Part shown: positions 1-5,726 of the stretch, one piece after another
Layout: the number at the start of each line of letters is the position of its first letter
How positions within the stretch are numbered: position 1 is the first letter of the stretch
Source of the DNA: Pseudomonadota bacterium
GTDB lineage: Bacteria; Pseudomonadota; Gammaproteobacteria; Burkholderiales; Rhodocyclaceae
Assembly: GCA_021811225.1 (NCBI GenBank)
Contig: JAJZPJ010000095.1
Coordinates: 1 to 9,893, forward strand
Direction: 5' to 3'
DNA length: 9,893 nucleotides
Made by a program: the position numbers and the translations under genes
Notes under the pieces: model-generated
What the model was told of the DNA's origin: nothing
What the model saw: the letters and a program-made list of their open reading frames with translations, nothing else
Databases searched by the model: none

Positions 1-114
1 ATTGAGCCCCGAATGCGAAAGCGACGACCCAAGCCCTACCCATGGTTGAAGACCCCGCGCGTCCAGGCCAGACGAAAAATAGAGATCCATGGTCACGCGT
101 GGGAGACTAAGTAA
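1..114 (+). CDS. C-terminal end of an IS4-type transposase (5' truncated by window)
   Basis: The first reading frame is open from base 1 and ends at TAA 112-114, giving 37 residues. It starts IEPRMRKRRPKPYPWLK and continues with TPRVQARRKIE. From memory, IS4-family (DDE_Tnp_1) transposases often end with an arginine/lysine-rich segment of the type R-I-E-P-R-x-x-K-R-R-P-K-P-Y-x-x-L-x-x-P-R, and this stretch fits that pattern well. The last dozen residues (EIHGHAWETK) are not a pattern I recognise, so they may be read-through from the element into flanking DNA. The catalytic DDE core would lie left of the window. Neither a terminal inverted repeat nor a target-site duplication can be assigned, because only one end is visible. 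The next gene starts at base 115 in the same frame. Alternative: a chance open frame, but the resemblance is strong for such a short piece. Confidence 0.55.
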   Translation: MEPRMRKRRPKPYPWLKTPRVQARRKIEIHGHAWETK

Positions 115-861
115 GTGCCATTCGAGCCTGACCCGGCTCTGGTCGACGCGATTGTCCACCGGATGGAGAGCGATGGCTCACTCGACCAGGCGGTCGAGAG
201 AGCGCTCGGGCGGATCGCGAAACGCCAGGAGGACGCCCGCCGAGCCGAGCAGGCTCGGGCGCAGCAGCAACTCGAAGCGAAGGCCGAAGACGCGCGGGCA
301 GTGAGCGCCGGTCGCGATCACATCCGCGGCAATCCGGCCGCGCCGGTTTCACTGATCGAATATTCCGATTTCGAGTGCCCCTACTGCAAACGCTTCCACG
401 CGACCCCCAAGGTTTTGCTGGAACGCTTCGGTGGCAAGGTCAATTGGGTCTGGCGTCATTTCCCGCTGTCCTTCCACGAACCGGTCGCGCGTCAGGAGGC
501 CATCGCCTCGGAATGCGCTGCGGCTCAGGGTGGCAACGATGCGTTCTGGAAGTATGCCGATGCGCTCTTCGCGAATACGCAATCGAACGGCCACGGTCTG
601 CCCGGGAGCAAAACCCTGCAGATGCTGGCGACCGAAACCGGACTGGATGGGGCCGTTTTCTCACGCTGTCTGGCGCAAGGCCAGGTCGCGAAACGCATCG
701 ATGAGGATATCGCCGACGGTGCGAAGGCCGGGGTCAACGGGACGCCGACGACGCTAATCCGCAACAACCGAACCGGTGCGACCGAGGTCGTAGTCGGCGC
801 GCTGCCGGCCGCTGCGCTGGCGGCCGCGATCGAGCGCGAACTCGGCCAGGCTAGGCACTGA
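115..861 (+). CDS. DsbA-family thioredoxin-fold protein (CPYC), no signal peptide
   Basis: This 248-residue protein carries a DsbA-like thioredoxin fold (Thioredoxin_4 type). The segment PVSLIEYSDFECPYCKRFH holds the redox motif CPYC at residues 88-91. VNGTPT at about 207-212 supplies the cis-proline loop (Pro211), and between them lies the helical insertion typical of DsbA/BdbD proteins. Two further cysteines, Cys134 and Cys185, could form a structural disulfide. Residues 1-70 are charged, rich in Ala, Glu, Gln and Arg, and look like a long helix or coiled coil. No hydrophobic signal peptide or membrane segment is visible, although most family members act in the periplasm. The GTG at 115 is preceded by GGGAG at 101-105, and TAA at 112-114 blocks any longer in-frame start. 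The internal ATG at 163 is a weaker alternative and would also lack a signal. It probably acts in thiol-disulfide exchange; the substrate is unknown. The upstream neighbour is a transposase tail, so any native promoter may be lost. Confidence 0.85.
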   Translation: MPFEPDPALVDAIVHRMESDGSLDQAVERALGRIAKRQEDARRAEQARAQQQLEAKAEDARAVSAGRDHIRGNPAAPVSLIEYSDFECPYCKRFHATPKVLLERFGGKVNWVWRHFPLSFHEPVARQEAIASECAAAQGGNDAFWKYADALFANTQSNGHGLPGSKTLQMLATETGLDGAVFSRCLAQGQVAKRIDEDIADGAKAGVNGTPTTLIRNNRTGATEVVVGALPAAALAAAIERELGQARH

Positions 862-881
862 GGGCCTTCCGGCGGCGTTGC

Positions 882-1286
882 TCAGTTCTTGACGACGCGA
901 AGATTGCGGTAAATTTTCGGAACCGGATTCGCCATCCACTGATGGGGTTTCTTTTCGCTGCTGCGATAGACCAGTCCCTGGTCGGTCAGCCAATCCAGGA
1001 TCTGGGCAGTGAAGTGATGCGAGTTGGCCGTCGGATAATTTCCAGGCAGGCCCATGCATGAAGCGATCTTGTCGGTCGTGATGCCTGGCGTCTTCAGGAC
1101 CAGGTGATAGACGCGAATGAACAGGGTCCACAGCGCATCGTCATCTTCCCGAATTTCACGGTCGATCAACTCCTCGTCACAGGGCGGATCGATCTCGTCC
1201 GCCAGTTTCAACAATTGCGACGATGAGGCGGCAAACGCATTCGCCTGCGTCCGCAATTGTTCCGCTATTTGGCTGTTCGACGACAT
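882..1286 (-). CDS. Hypothetical protein with winged-helix-like C-terminus
   Basis: I do not recognise this family. The 134-residue product has a helical N-terminus (about 5-35), an acidic stretch (36-50, PPCDEELIDREIREDDD), and a C-terminal part whose helix-turn-helix-then-basic-wing pattern suggests a winged-helix fold. In that part, TPGITTDKIASCMGL (about 66-80) could be a short helix pair, HHFTAQILDWLTDQGLVYR (90-108) reads like a recognition helix running into a wing, and the tail is basic (KIYRNLRVVKN). A role in DNA binding is inference only. The ATG at 1286 is chosen because GGGAGAA lies just upstream. The frame stays open to 1442, but the added residues are a hydrophobic and basic mix translated from the AT-rich intergenic DNA, with no better start. 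It converges on the DsbA-like gene with a 20-bp gap. The AT-rich DNA upstream contrasts with the GC-rich surroundings and may mark acquisition. Confidence 0.6.
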   Translation of the reverse strand: MSSNSQIAEQLRTQANAFAASSSQLLKLADEIDPPCDEELIDREIREDDDALWTLFIRVYHLVLKTPGITTDKIASCMGLPGNYPTANSHHFTAQILDWLTDQGLVYRSSEKKPHQWMANPVPKIYRNLRVVKN

Positions 1287-1360
1287 GATCGGATTCTCCC
1301 TGGGGCCCATTTCGTGCAGCGATCCTAACCGCCGGATTTTTATAGCGCAATATGAAGAAA

Positions 1361-1391
1361 GTAATACTATTACCAAGTGCTTAATACTAAG
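1361..1391. promoter_or_regulatory. Operator-like repeats: two TAATACTA copies with palindromes
   Basis: TAATACTA occurs at 1362-1369 and again at 1382-1389, exactly 20 bp apart, close to two helical turns. Each copy sits inside an inverted repeat: GTAATA-C-TATTAC at 1361-1373, and CTTA-ATAC-TAAG at 1380-1391. The block lies in an AT-rich patch 75-105 bp upstream of the start of the hypothetical protein at 882-1286. Two sites on one DNA face suggest cooperative binding of a dimeric regulator, possibly the product of the adjacent gene itself. That is inference; no known operator family was matched. Confidence 0.4.
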
Positions 1392-1552
1392 GTTATGCTT
1401 GAAAAGACAATGGGATAGGCGCCTCGGACGGTTTTTTGGCAAATCGGTGCGCCGGTTCTGATGGCCGCTCGATGAAGCGCCGGCGGCTGGCTTCGCCCTC
1501 TGGCCCCAGCGATCCAGGCCGCTGTCCGGCGCAAAAATATGAAGGCAGGGTG

Positions 1553-1581
1553 TTGCCAGAGAAGGAGGCGGCGTATATATT
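1553..1581 (+). promoter_or_regulatory. Sigma70-type promoter for the HU gene
   Basis: TTGCCA at 1553-1558 and TATATT at 1576-1581 each match the consensus hexamers at five of six positions and are separated by 17 bp. Transcription would start near 1588, giving a leader of about 110 nt before the HU start codon. A second weaker candidate, TTGAAT at 1650-1655 with TTATCA at 1674-1679, lies closer to the gene, so hup may have two promoters, as is common for nucleoid-protein genes. Confidence 0.5.
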
Positions 1582-1595
1582 TCACCTGCTAGTCG

Positions 1596-1617
1596 GACTG
1601 CGGATCGACTGCGGATC
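1596..1617 (+). repeat. Perfect 11-bp tandem repeat, two copies
   Basis: GACTGCGGATC occurs at 1596-1606 and again at 1607-1617 with no gap. The unit is about one helical turn long. It lies just after the predicted start of hup transcription, so it is either a pair of in-phase protein-binding sites or a simple slippage duplication in the leader. Confidence 0.85.
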
Positions 1618-1697
1618 CCGGGTTAGAATCGCCAGTCGTCGAATCGCCTTTGAATCGTCAATCGCAAGACCTTTTATCAATCGCCAGAGGGGAACTT

Positions 1698-1994
1698 ATG
1701 AACAAGTCGGAACTCATCGAAGCCGTCGCCAAGGAAGCCGACGTTTCCAAAGCTGCTGCCGGCAACGTGCTCGATGCCGTCCTGGGTGCCATCAGCAAGG
1801 CCGTCGCGAAAGGCGACAGCGTTGCCCTGATCGGTTTCGGTACCTTCAAGTCGGCAAAGCGCGCCGCCCGGGTCGGCAGGAATCCGCAGACGGGTAAGGA
1901 ACTCAAGATTGCCGCGACAACCGTCCCGAAATTCTCCGCCGGGGCCGGTTTCAAGGCGGCGGTTGCAGGCAAGAAAGCCGCCAAGAAAAAGTGA
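1698..1994 (+). CDS. hup: HU-family nucleoid DNA-binding protein
   Basis: A 98-residue HU/IHF-fold protein that binds and bends DNA non-specifically as a dimer and helps organise the nucleoid. The sequence shows the usual order: two N-terminal helices (MNKSELIEAVAKEADVSK onward), the GFGTF turn at 46-50, and the beta-arm with RVGRNPQTGKEL, in which Pro63 is the conserved intercalating proline. VPKFSAG follows before the last helix. After the normal end at about residue 90 comes a short lysine-rich tail (GKKAAKKK), which makes it a little longer than the classic 90 residues. The ATG is preceded by AGAGGGGAA at 1686-1694. It is monocistronic, with its own promoter upstream and an intrinsic terminator downstream. 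The sequence favours HU over IHF because the arm and GFGTF segment are HU-like and no IHF-specific features are visible. Confidence 0.95.
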   Translation: MNKSELIEAVAKEADVSKAAAGNVLDAVLGAISKAVAKGDSVALIGFGTFKSAKRAARVGRNPQTGKELKIAATTVPKFSAGAGFKAAVAGKKAAKKK

Positions 1995-2017
1995 GCCGTC
2001 GTTTTCCGGCAATCCGA

Positions 2018-2041
2018 CCCGCGCTTGCGCGGGTTTTTTTT
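2018..2041 (+). terminator. Intrinsic terminator of the HU gene
   Basis: CCCGCGC-TT-GCGCGGG forms a perfect 7-bp GC stem with a 2-base gap (in practice a 4-base loop), followed at once by eight T residues (2034-2041). It starts 23 bp after the hup stop codon. This is a textbook rho-independent terminator on the plus strand. Confidence 0.93.
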
Positions 2042-2062
2042 GTGCGCCCGGCACGGGCGCAC
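2042..2062. other. Second perfect hairpin beside the hup terminator
   Basis: GTGCGCCC (2042-2049) and GGGCGCAC (2055-2062) form a perfect 8-bp inverted repeat around GGCAC. It abuts the T run of the terminator but has no T run of its own on the plus strand. It may back up termination, protect the hup mRNA 3' end, or be a protein-binding site. Confidence 0.6.
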
Positions 2063-2118
2063 TCACTTGATCACCGGTCCGTCTCGTTTCCCGGGTGCCG
2101 CTGACGCTGCGAAGAACG

Positions 2119-2134
2119 CTATCAACAATGATAG
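2119..2134. promoter_or_regulatory. Perfect 16-bp palindrome upstream of the Crp-type regulator
   Basis: CTATCA-ACAA-TGATAG is an inverted repeat with 6-bp arms and a 4-bp spacer, ending 36 bp before the ATG at 2171. The overall size suits a Crp/Fnr dimer, but the arms are TATCA/TGATA rather than the classic TTGAT/ATCAA, so it is not a standard FNR box. An autoregulatory site is inferred from position alone. No convincing sigma70 hexamer pair could be placed around it. Confidence 0.45.
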
Positions 2135-2170
2135 ACTTACCGCCATTGACGATCGACAGGCGCTGCTCCG

Positions 2171-2998
2171 ATGACGGCGAATAAGAAGCTCACTCAAAAG
2201 GGCAAGGCTGAGTTTCCTCCCGTTGCCCTGCCGCGCAGCGTTTTCTTCCGCGCCAGATTCGTTCCCGGCAGTCGCCGCGGACCCCTGCCCGTGGTGCAGC
2301 CGGAGAAGGGCGAACTGGTGCAGATCCTGCGCCGTTTCGAACTGTTCGCCAAACTGCCGCTGAAGGCGCTCAGGGAAATCGCTGCCGCCACCACCGTTCG
2401 GCTCTACCGTCGGGGCGAGTTCCTCTGGCGCAACGACGACAAAGTCAAGGATATCGTCCTGCTCGACTCCGGCTTCGTCAAGGCTGCCCGACGGGATCGC
2501 AACGGGGTGAGCAAAACCTACGGGCTGTATGGCCCCGGGGATTGCCTCGGCCTGTTCGCAACCTTCACCGGGATGCAACACTCGATCGACGCGGTGGCGC
2601 TCAACGAGGGATTGAAGGCGATCTGCATCGATGCCGCGACGATCTTGAAATTCGCCGACACTTCGCCGCTGCTGTCCTCCAACATGCACGGCCAGCTGAC
2701 CCGGTTCACCGAGGCGCTGATCAAGAAGATCGAGATCATCAGCGCCGGCACCATGCCCCAGCGCCTGGCGGTCCTGATGCTGCAGTTGATCGATCGCTAC
2801 GGCGTCGAGCGCAAGGACGGCAGCGTACATCTGCCGATTTCATTGACCCTGGAGCAGCTCTCCGAAATCATCGATGCCCGCCTGGAAACGGTGGCGCGGG
2901 TGCTCGGCGACTGGAAGCGCGCCGACTGGCTGAGCATCGACGCCACCGGCTGTCACTTCAGCAGTCTGGACAAACTCCGCGAGCTGCTCGTCGATTGA
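2171..2998 (+). CDS. Crp/Fnr-family transcriptional regulator
   Basis: A 275-residue cytoplasmic regulator. Residues about 50-165 form the cyclic-nucleotide-binding-type beta-roll (FELFAKLPLKALREIA, then LYRRGEFLW and GPGDCLGLF), followed by the long dimer helix (about 165-195) and a C-terminal helix-turn-helix (LTLEQLSEIIDARLETVARVL, 225-245). The recognition helix keeps the E239 and R243 pair typical of FNR-like members. The position of the cAMP-binding Arg-Ser of E. coli Crp reads His-Ser (QHSID, 136-140), and no N-terminal cysteine cluster is present. It is therefore unlikely to be a plain cAMP receptor or an iron-sulfur FNR; the ligand is unknown. The first 49 residues are a basic extension unusual for the family. 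No good ribosome binding site precedes the ATG at 2171, while a GTG at 2318 (residue 50) follows GGAGAAGGG and would give a normal 226-residue protein. The start is therefore uncertain. Confidence 0.88.
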   Translation: MTANKKLTQKGKAEFPPVALPRSVFFRARFVPGSRRGPLPVVQPEKGELVQILRRFELFAKLPLKALREIAAATTVRLYRRGEFLWRNDDKVKDIVLLDSGFVKAARRDRNGVSKTYGLYGPGDCLGLFATFTGMQHSIDAVALNEGLKAICIDAATILKFADTSPLLSSNMHGQLTRFTEALIKKIEIISAGTMPQRLAVLMLQLIDRYGVERKDGSVHLPISLTLEQLSEIIDARLETVARVLGDWKRADWLSIDATGCHFSSLDKLRELLVD

Positions 2999-3037
2999 CC
3001 CTCGGGCGCGCAAGCCGCCTTTCTTCCGTGCCTGGCC

Positions 3038-3820
3038 TCACTGCATGTACCAGCCGTGGCTGACCACCACCGACTGCCCGGTCAGCGCGTTGCTGGGGAA
3101 TGCCGCCAGGAATACCGCGGTCTCGGCCACGTCGGCCGTGGTGGTGAATTCGCCATCGACGGTGTCCTTGAGCATCACCTTGGCGACCACGTCGGCCTCG
3201 CTGATGCCGAGCTCCCTGGCCTGCTCGGGGATCTGCTTCTCGACCAGCGGCGTGCGCACGAAGCCCGGACAGATGACGTTGGCGCGCACCCCGTGCTTCG
3301 CGCCTTCCTTGGCCAGCACCTTGCACAGGCCGAGCAGGCCGTGCTTGGCCGTGACGTAGGGCGCCTTCAGCGGCGAGGCTTCGTGCGAATGCACCGAGCC
3401 CATGTAGATCACCGCGCCGCCGCGACCCGTCGGATAGAGGCGGCGCACCATTGCGCGCGTGGTCAGGAAAGCGCCGTCCAGGTGGATGGCCAGCATCTTG
3501 CGCCAGTTCTCGAGCGACAGCGCCTCGATCGGGTTGATGTGCTGGATGCCGGCGTTGCTCACCAGCACGTCCGGCACGCCGAATGCCGCCGTCACCTGAT
3601 CGAAGCCGCGCTCCACCGCCTGCTCGTCGACCACGTCCATCTGCACCGCCATGGCGCTGCCGCCGGCGCGCTCGATCGCCGCCGCCGCGGCCTGCGCCGC
3701 CGCCAGCGACAGGTCGGCGATGCACACCTTCGCCCCTTCGCGCGCGTAAGCGTGGGCGATCTCCAAGCCGATGCCGCTGGCGGCTCCCGTGACGACGGCA
3801 ACTCTGTCTTTCATGCGCAT
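3038..3820 (-). CDS. bdhA: 3-hydroxybutyrate dehydrogenase (SDR family)
   Basis: A 260-residue cytoplasmic NAD-dependent enzyme that interconverts (R)-3-hydroxybutyrate and acetoacetate, the step after PHB depolymerisation. It is a classical short-chain dehydrogenase: TGAASGIG at 11-18 binds the cofactor, NAG is at 89-91, and Ser142, Tyr155 and Lys159 form the catalytic set. The family-specific segments GSVHSHEASPLKAPYVTAKHG and CPGFVRTPLVEKQIPEQA are present, including His144, Lys152 and Gln196, which bind the substrate carboxylate in characterised members. This separates it from FabG/PhaB-type reductases. The start at 3820 is chosen because AAGGA sits 8 bp upstream and it gives the usual length; an upstream ATG at 3853 overlaps the decarboxylase stop (ATGA) but lacks a matching ribosome binding site. 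It is last in the operon and converges on the Crp-type gene, with 39 bp between them and no clear terminator. Confidence 0.93.
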   Translation of the reverse strand: MRMKDRVAVVTGAASGIGLEIAHAYAREGAKVCIADLSLAAAQAAAAAIERAGGSAMAVQMDVVDEQAVERGFDQVTAAFGVPDVLVSNAGIQHINPIEALSLENWRKMLAIHLDGAFLTTRAMVRRLYPTGRGGAVIYMGSVHSHEASPLKAPYVTAKHGLLGLCKVLAKEGAKHGVRANVICPGFVRTPLVEKQIPEQARELGISEADVVAKVMLKDTVDGEFTTTADVAETAVFLAAFPSNALTGQSVVVSHGWYMQ

Positions 3821-3849
3821 GCTGTTGTTCCTTCCGGTTGTTGAATCGC

Positions 3850-4587
3850 TCATTCGAGATAGTCGTAGACGACCTTGCCCAGCGGCAGCGTCAGGTCGGT
3901 CATGATGTGCGTGGTCGAGAGGATCTGCTGCACCGGCAGCTCGGCCACCGGCGCCAGCGCGTGGGGGTGCAGTTCCAGCGCCCCCGGCCCCGACCAGGCG
4001 CCCTTCACCTGGATGTCCTCCAGCGTGTAGCGGACCAGTTCGCAGATGCGCGGCGTGCCATCGACGTGGGGCATGATCTTGAGCAGGAAGCTCGGGCCGC
4101 TCAAAGTCTTCAGCACCGCATCGGGATCCAGCGTGCGGTGCTTGTAGCCCATGGTGCCGGTGGCGATGCGCAGTCCGCCGTAATCGAGCGTGCCGACCAG
4201 GGTGTCCTTATGCACCCGCAGCACCGGCTCGCCGAGCTTCTTGGGAAAGCCCCAGAGCTCGCGTCCGGCGGCGATCGGGGCGTGGTCGTTGAGATACATG
4301 GCGTGCACGTAGCCGCCCAGCTCGCCCTTGAAGCTCACCGGGATCACCTGGCCGGATTCGCAGTAATGACCGAAGCCGGTCGAGTCGGGCATGCGGATGA
4401 ACTCGAACTTGACCACCGGCTCCGCCAGCTCGAGCGGCGCCGGGATCACCCGACGCAGCAATTCCGGATCGCAGCGGTAGCTGATGATCAGGAATTCCCG
4501 GTCGACGAAACGGTAGGGACCCGGCGGGAAAGCCGGGTTGGTCAGCGGCATGGCAAAAGCGCCGCGGCGGACTTCGTCTTCAGTCAT
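3850..4587 (-). CDS. adc: Acetoacetate decarboxylase
   Basis: A 245-residue enzyme of the ADC family that decarboxylates acetoacetate to acetone and CO2 through a Schiff base. The active-site motif GRELWGFPKKLGEP places the Schiff-base lysine at Lys116 with the neighbouring Lys117. Glu77 (CESGQ) and Arg30 (FVDRE) match the other known active-site residues of the clostridial enzyme with an offset of one. The length is typical. The ATG at 4587 is favoured because CCAGGGAAA lies about 8 bp upstream. That start lies inside the 3' end of the patatin gene (8-bp overlap, ATGACTGA), which points to translational coupling. A longer start at 4611 is possible but adds nothing family-like. Beside bdhA it would drain acetoacetate, or balance PHB-derived ketone bodies. 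Some ADC-family proteins act on other keto acids, so substrate specificity is inferred from the conserved residues. Confidence 0.92.
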   Translation of the reverse strand: MTEDEVRRGAFAMPLTNPAFPPGPYRFVDREFLIISYRCDPELLRRVIPAPLELAEPVVKFEFIRMPDSTGFGHYCESGQVIPVSFKGELGGYVHAMYLNDHAPIAAGRELWGFPKKLGEPVLRVHKDTLVGTLDYGGLRIATGTMGYKHRTLDPDAVLKTLSGPSFLLKIMPHVDGTPRICELVRYTLEDIQVKGAWSGPGALELHPHALAPVAELPVQQILSTTHIMTDLTLPLGKVVYDYLE

Positions 4588-5719
4588 GATCGATTTCCCT
4601 GGCAAGTTCATGGACCACTACGCCGCAGTGGGACGGCACCGGCGCCAGCCAGCCGGCTTGCTCGATGGCACGGCCGGCATCGCGGTAACCCCTGTCCCAG
4701 CGCCATTGGATCGAGCCCCGGGAAAAGTTGATGTCCTTCGACGCCATGTGCCAGTCCTTACCGGGGTAGGGCAGGCGCACGATGTGCATGGTGGTGTCGC
4801 AGCCCAGCGCCGCGATTTTTTGCAGTTCCGGGTCGTCCTTATGCTTCGCGGGCAGCCGGGCGTGCAGCGCCTGCACGGCGCGGCGCAGATCGTGGGTGCG
4901 GCGGTAGTCCTCGATATGCTGGTTCGAGCGCGAGGCGAACATGACGTCCTTCTGGCGCGTCTGCACCTCTTCCAGGGTCGTGGGCTCCGCGCCCTCGGCG
5001 CGCCACAGATCGACCATGAAGCACAGCGTGTCGGTCCTGGGTTCGTCGTCGAGGACGATGTCGAGCGGCGTGTTCGAGTACAGTCCGCCGTCCCAGTACA
5101 GCTCGCCATCGACGCGCACCGGCGGAAAGCCGGGCGGTAGCGCCCCGCTGGCCATGATGTGTTCGACGCCGAGACTGCCGCGGGCGGAGTCGAAGCGCAC
5201 CAGCTCGCCGCTGGTCACCCGCATCGCGCTGACCGTGAGGCGCATCGCGTCCGTGCTGCCCAGGTGCGGGAAATCCACCAGGCGCGCGAGCGTCTCCGAC
5301 AATTCCTGGGTGTCGTAAAAGCTCGCCGACTCCGGCGCCACCGCCATTCCCGCGGCGAAGGGGTTGAACAGGCGCGGCGAGAAGAATCCCGGCACGCCGC
5401 GCATCCCGGCGTCGAGCGAGGCGAGCCAGGTGTTGGAACGGCGCAAGGTATCGGGGACGCGCTCCATGTCGAGCAGGTCGTCGCGGGCCACGCTGTGCCA
5501 GAACTCCTCGAGGCGGGGCAGGCGTGCGGACGGGGCGTTGCCGGCGATCAGCGCGGCGTTGATCGCCCCGATCGAGGTGCCCACCACCCAGTCGGGGGTC
5601 AGGTCGTGCTCGTGCAGGGCCTGATAGACGCCCGCCTGGTAGGCGCCCAGCGCACCGCCGCCTTGCAGGACCAGGGCGACGCGGCGGTCGCCGTGTCGGG
5701 ATTTGCTCGCTCGTTTCAT
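4580..5719 (-). CDS. Patatin-like phospholipase/hydrolase with DUF3734-type C-terminus
   Basis: A 379-residue alpha/beta hydrolase of the patatin family. The oxyanion-hole loop GGGALG is at 20-25, the nucleophile motif GTSIG at 47-51 (Ser49), and the catalytic Asp is in DGG at 210-212 (WDGGLYSNTP), giving the Ser-Asp dyad. The C-terminal part (about 270-379, with HIEDYRRTHDLRRAV and KDWHMASKDINFSR) resembles the DUF3734 extension found on a bacterial subgroup. No signal peptide is seen, so it is probably cytoplasmic or granule- or membrane-associated. Its tight coupling to adc and bdhA suggests a role in lipid or intracellular PHB turnover; that is inference, and the patatin fold alone only supports acyl-ester hydrolysis. 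The gene starts 7 bp after the stop of the small membrane protein. Its ribosome binding site is weak, so translation may depend on coupling. Confidence 0.9.
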   Translation of the reverse strand: MKRASKSRHGDRRVALVLQGGGALGAYQAGVYQALHEHDLTPDWVVGTSIGAINAALIAGNAPSARLPRLEEFWHSVARDDLLDMERVPDTLRRSNTWLASLDAGMRGVPGFFSPRLFNPFAAGMAVAPESASFYDTQELSETLARLVDFPHLGSTDAMRLTVSAMRVTSGELVRFDSARGSLGVEHIMASGALPPGFPPVRVDGELYWDGGLYSNTPLDIVLDDEPRTDTLCFMVDLWRAEGAEPTTLEEVQTRQKDVMFASRSNQHIEDYRRTHDLRRAVQALHARLPAKHKDDPELQKIAALGCDTTMHIVRLPYPGKDWHMASKDINFSRGSIQWRWDRGYRDAGRAIEQAGWLAPVPSHCGVVVHELAREIDHD

Positions 5720-5726
5720 GTCCGGC

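Larger units (their letters stand above)
1287..1697. other. 411-bp intergenic region between divergent genes
   Basis: I see no credible gene here; the open frames present are shadows or extensions of neighbours. The left part (about 1325-1415) is AT-rich and holds the TAATACTA repeats, with TATAAA on the minus strand (about 1338-1343) as a possible weak -10 for the hypothetical gene. The middle (about 1416-1550) is GC-rich and shows nothing I can name. The right part holds the hup promoter, an 11-bp tandem repeat and a cluster of AATCG motifs. Confidence 0.7.

Noticed and set aside
1287..1442. N-terminal extension of the hypothetical protein to an upstream start at 1442
   Set aside because: The extension translates AT-rich operator-like DNA, and the ATG at 1286 has a good ribosome binding site.
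2063..2830. Open frame of 255 codons on the minus strand opposite the Crp-type gene
   Set aside because: Antisense to a clear Crp/Fnr protein; no family resemblance and no ribosome binding site.
3821..3853. Upstream ATG of bdhA overlapping the decarboxylase stop
   Set aside because: The overlap is attractive, but the ATG at 3820 has its own AAGGA and gives the family's usual length. Kept as an alternative.
3056..4731. Plus-strand frames of 262 and 297 codons opposite bdhA and adc
   Set aside because: Shadows of two enzymes with all active-site residues in place.
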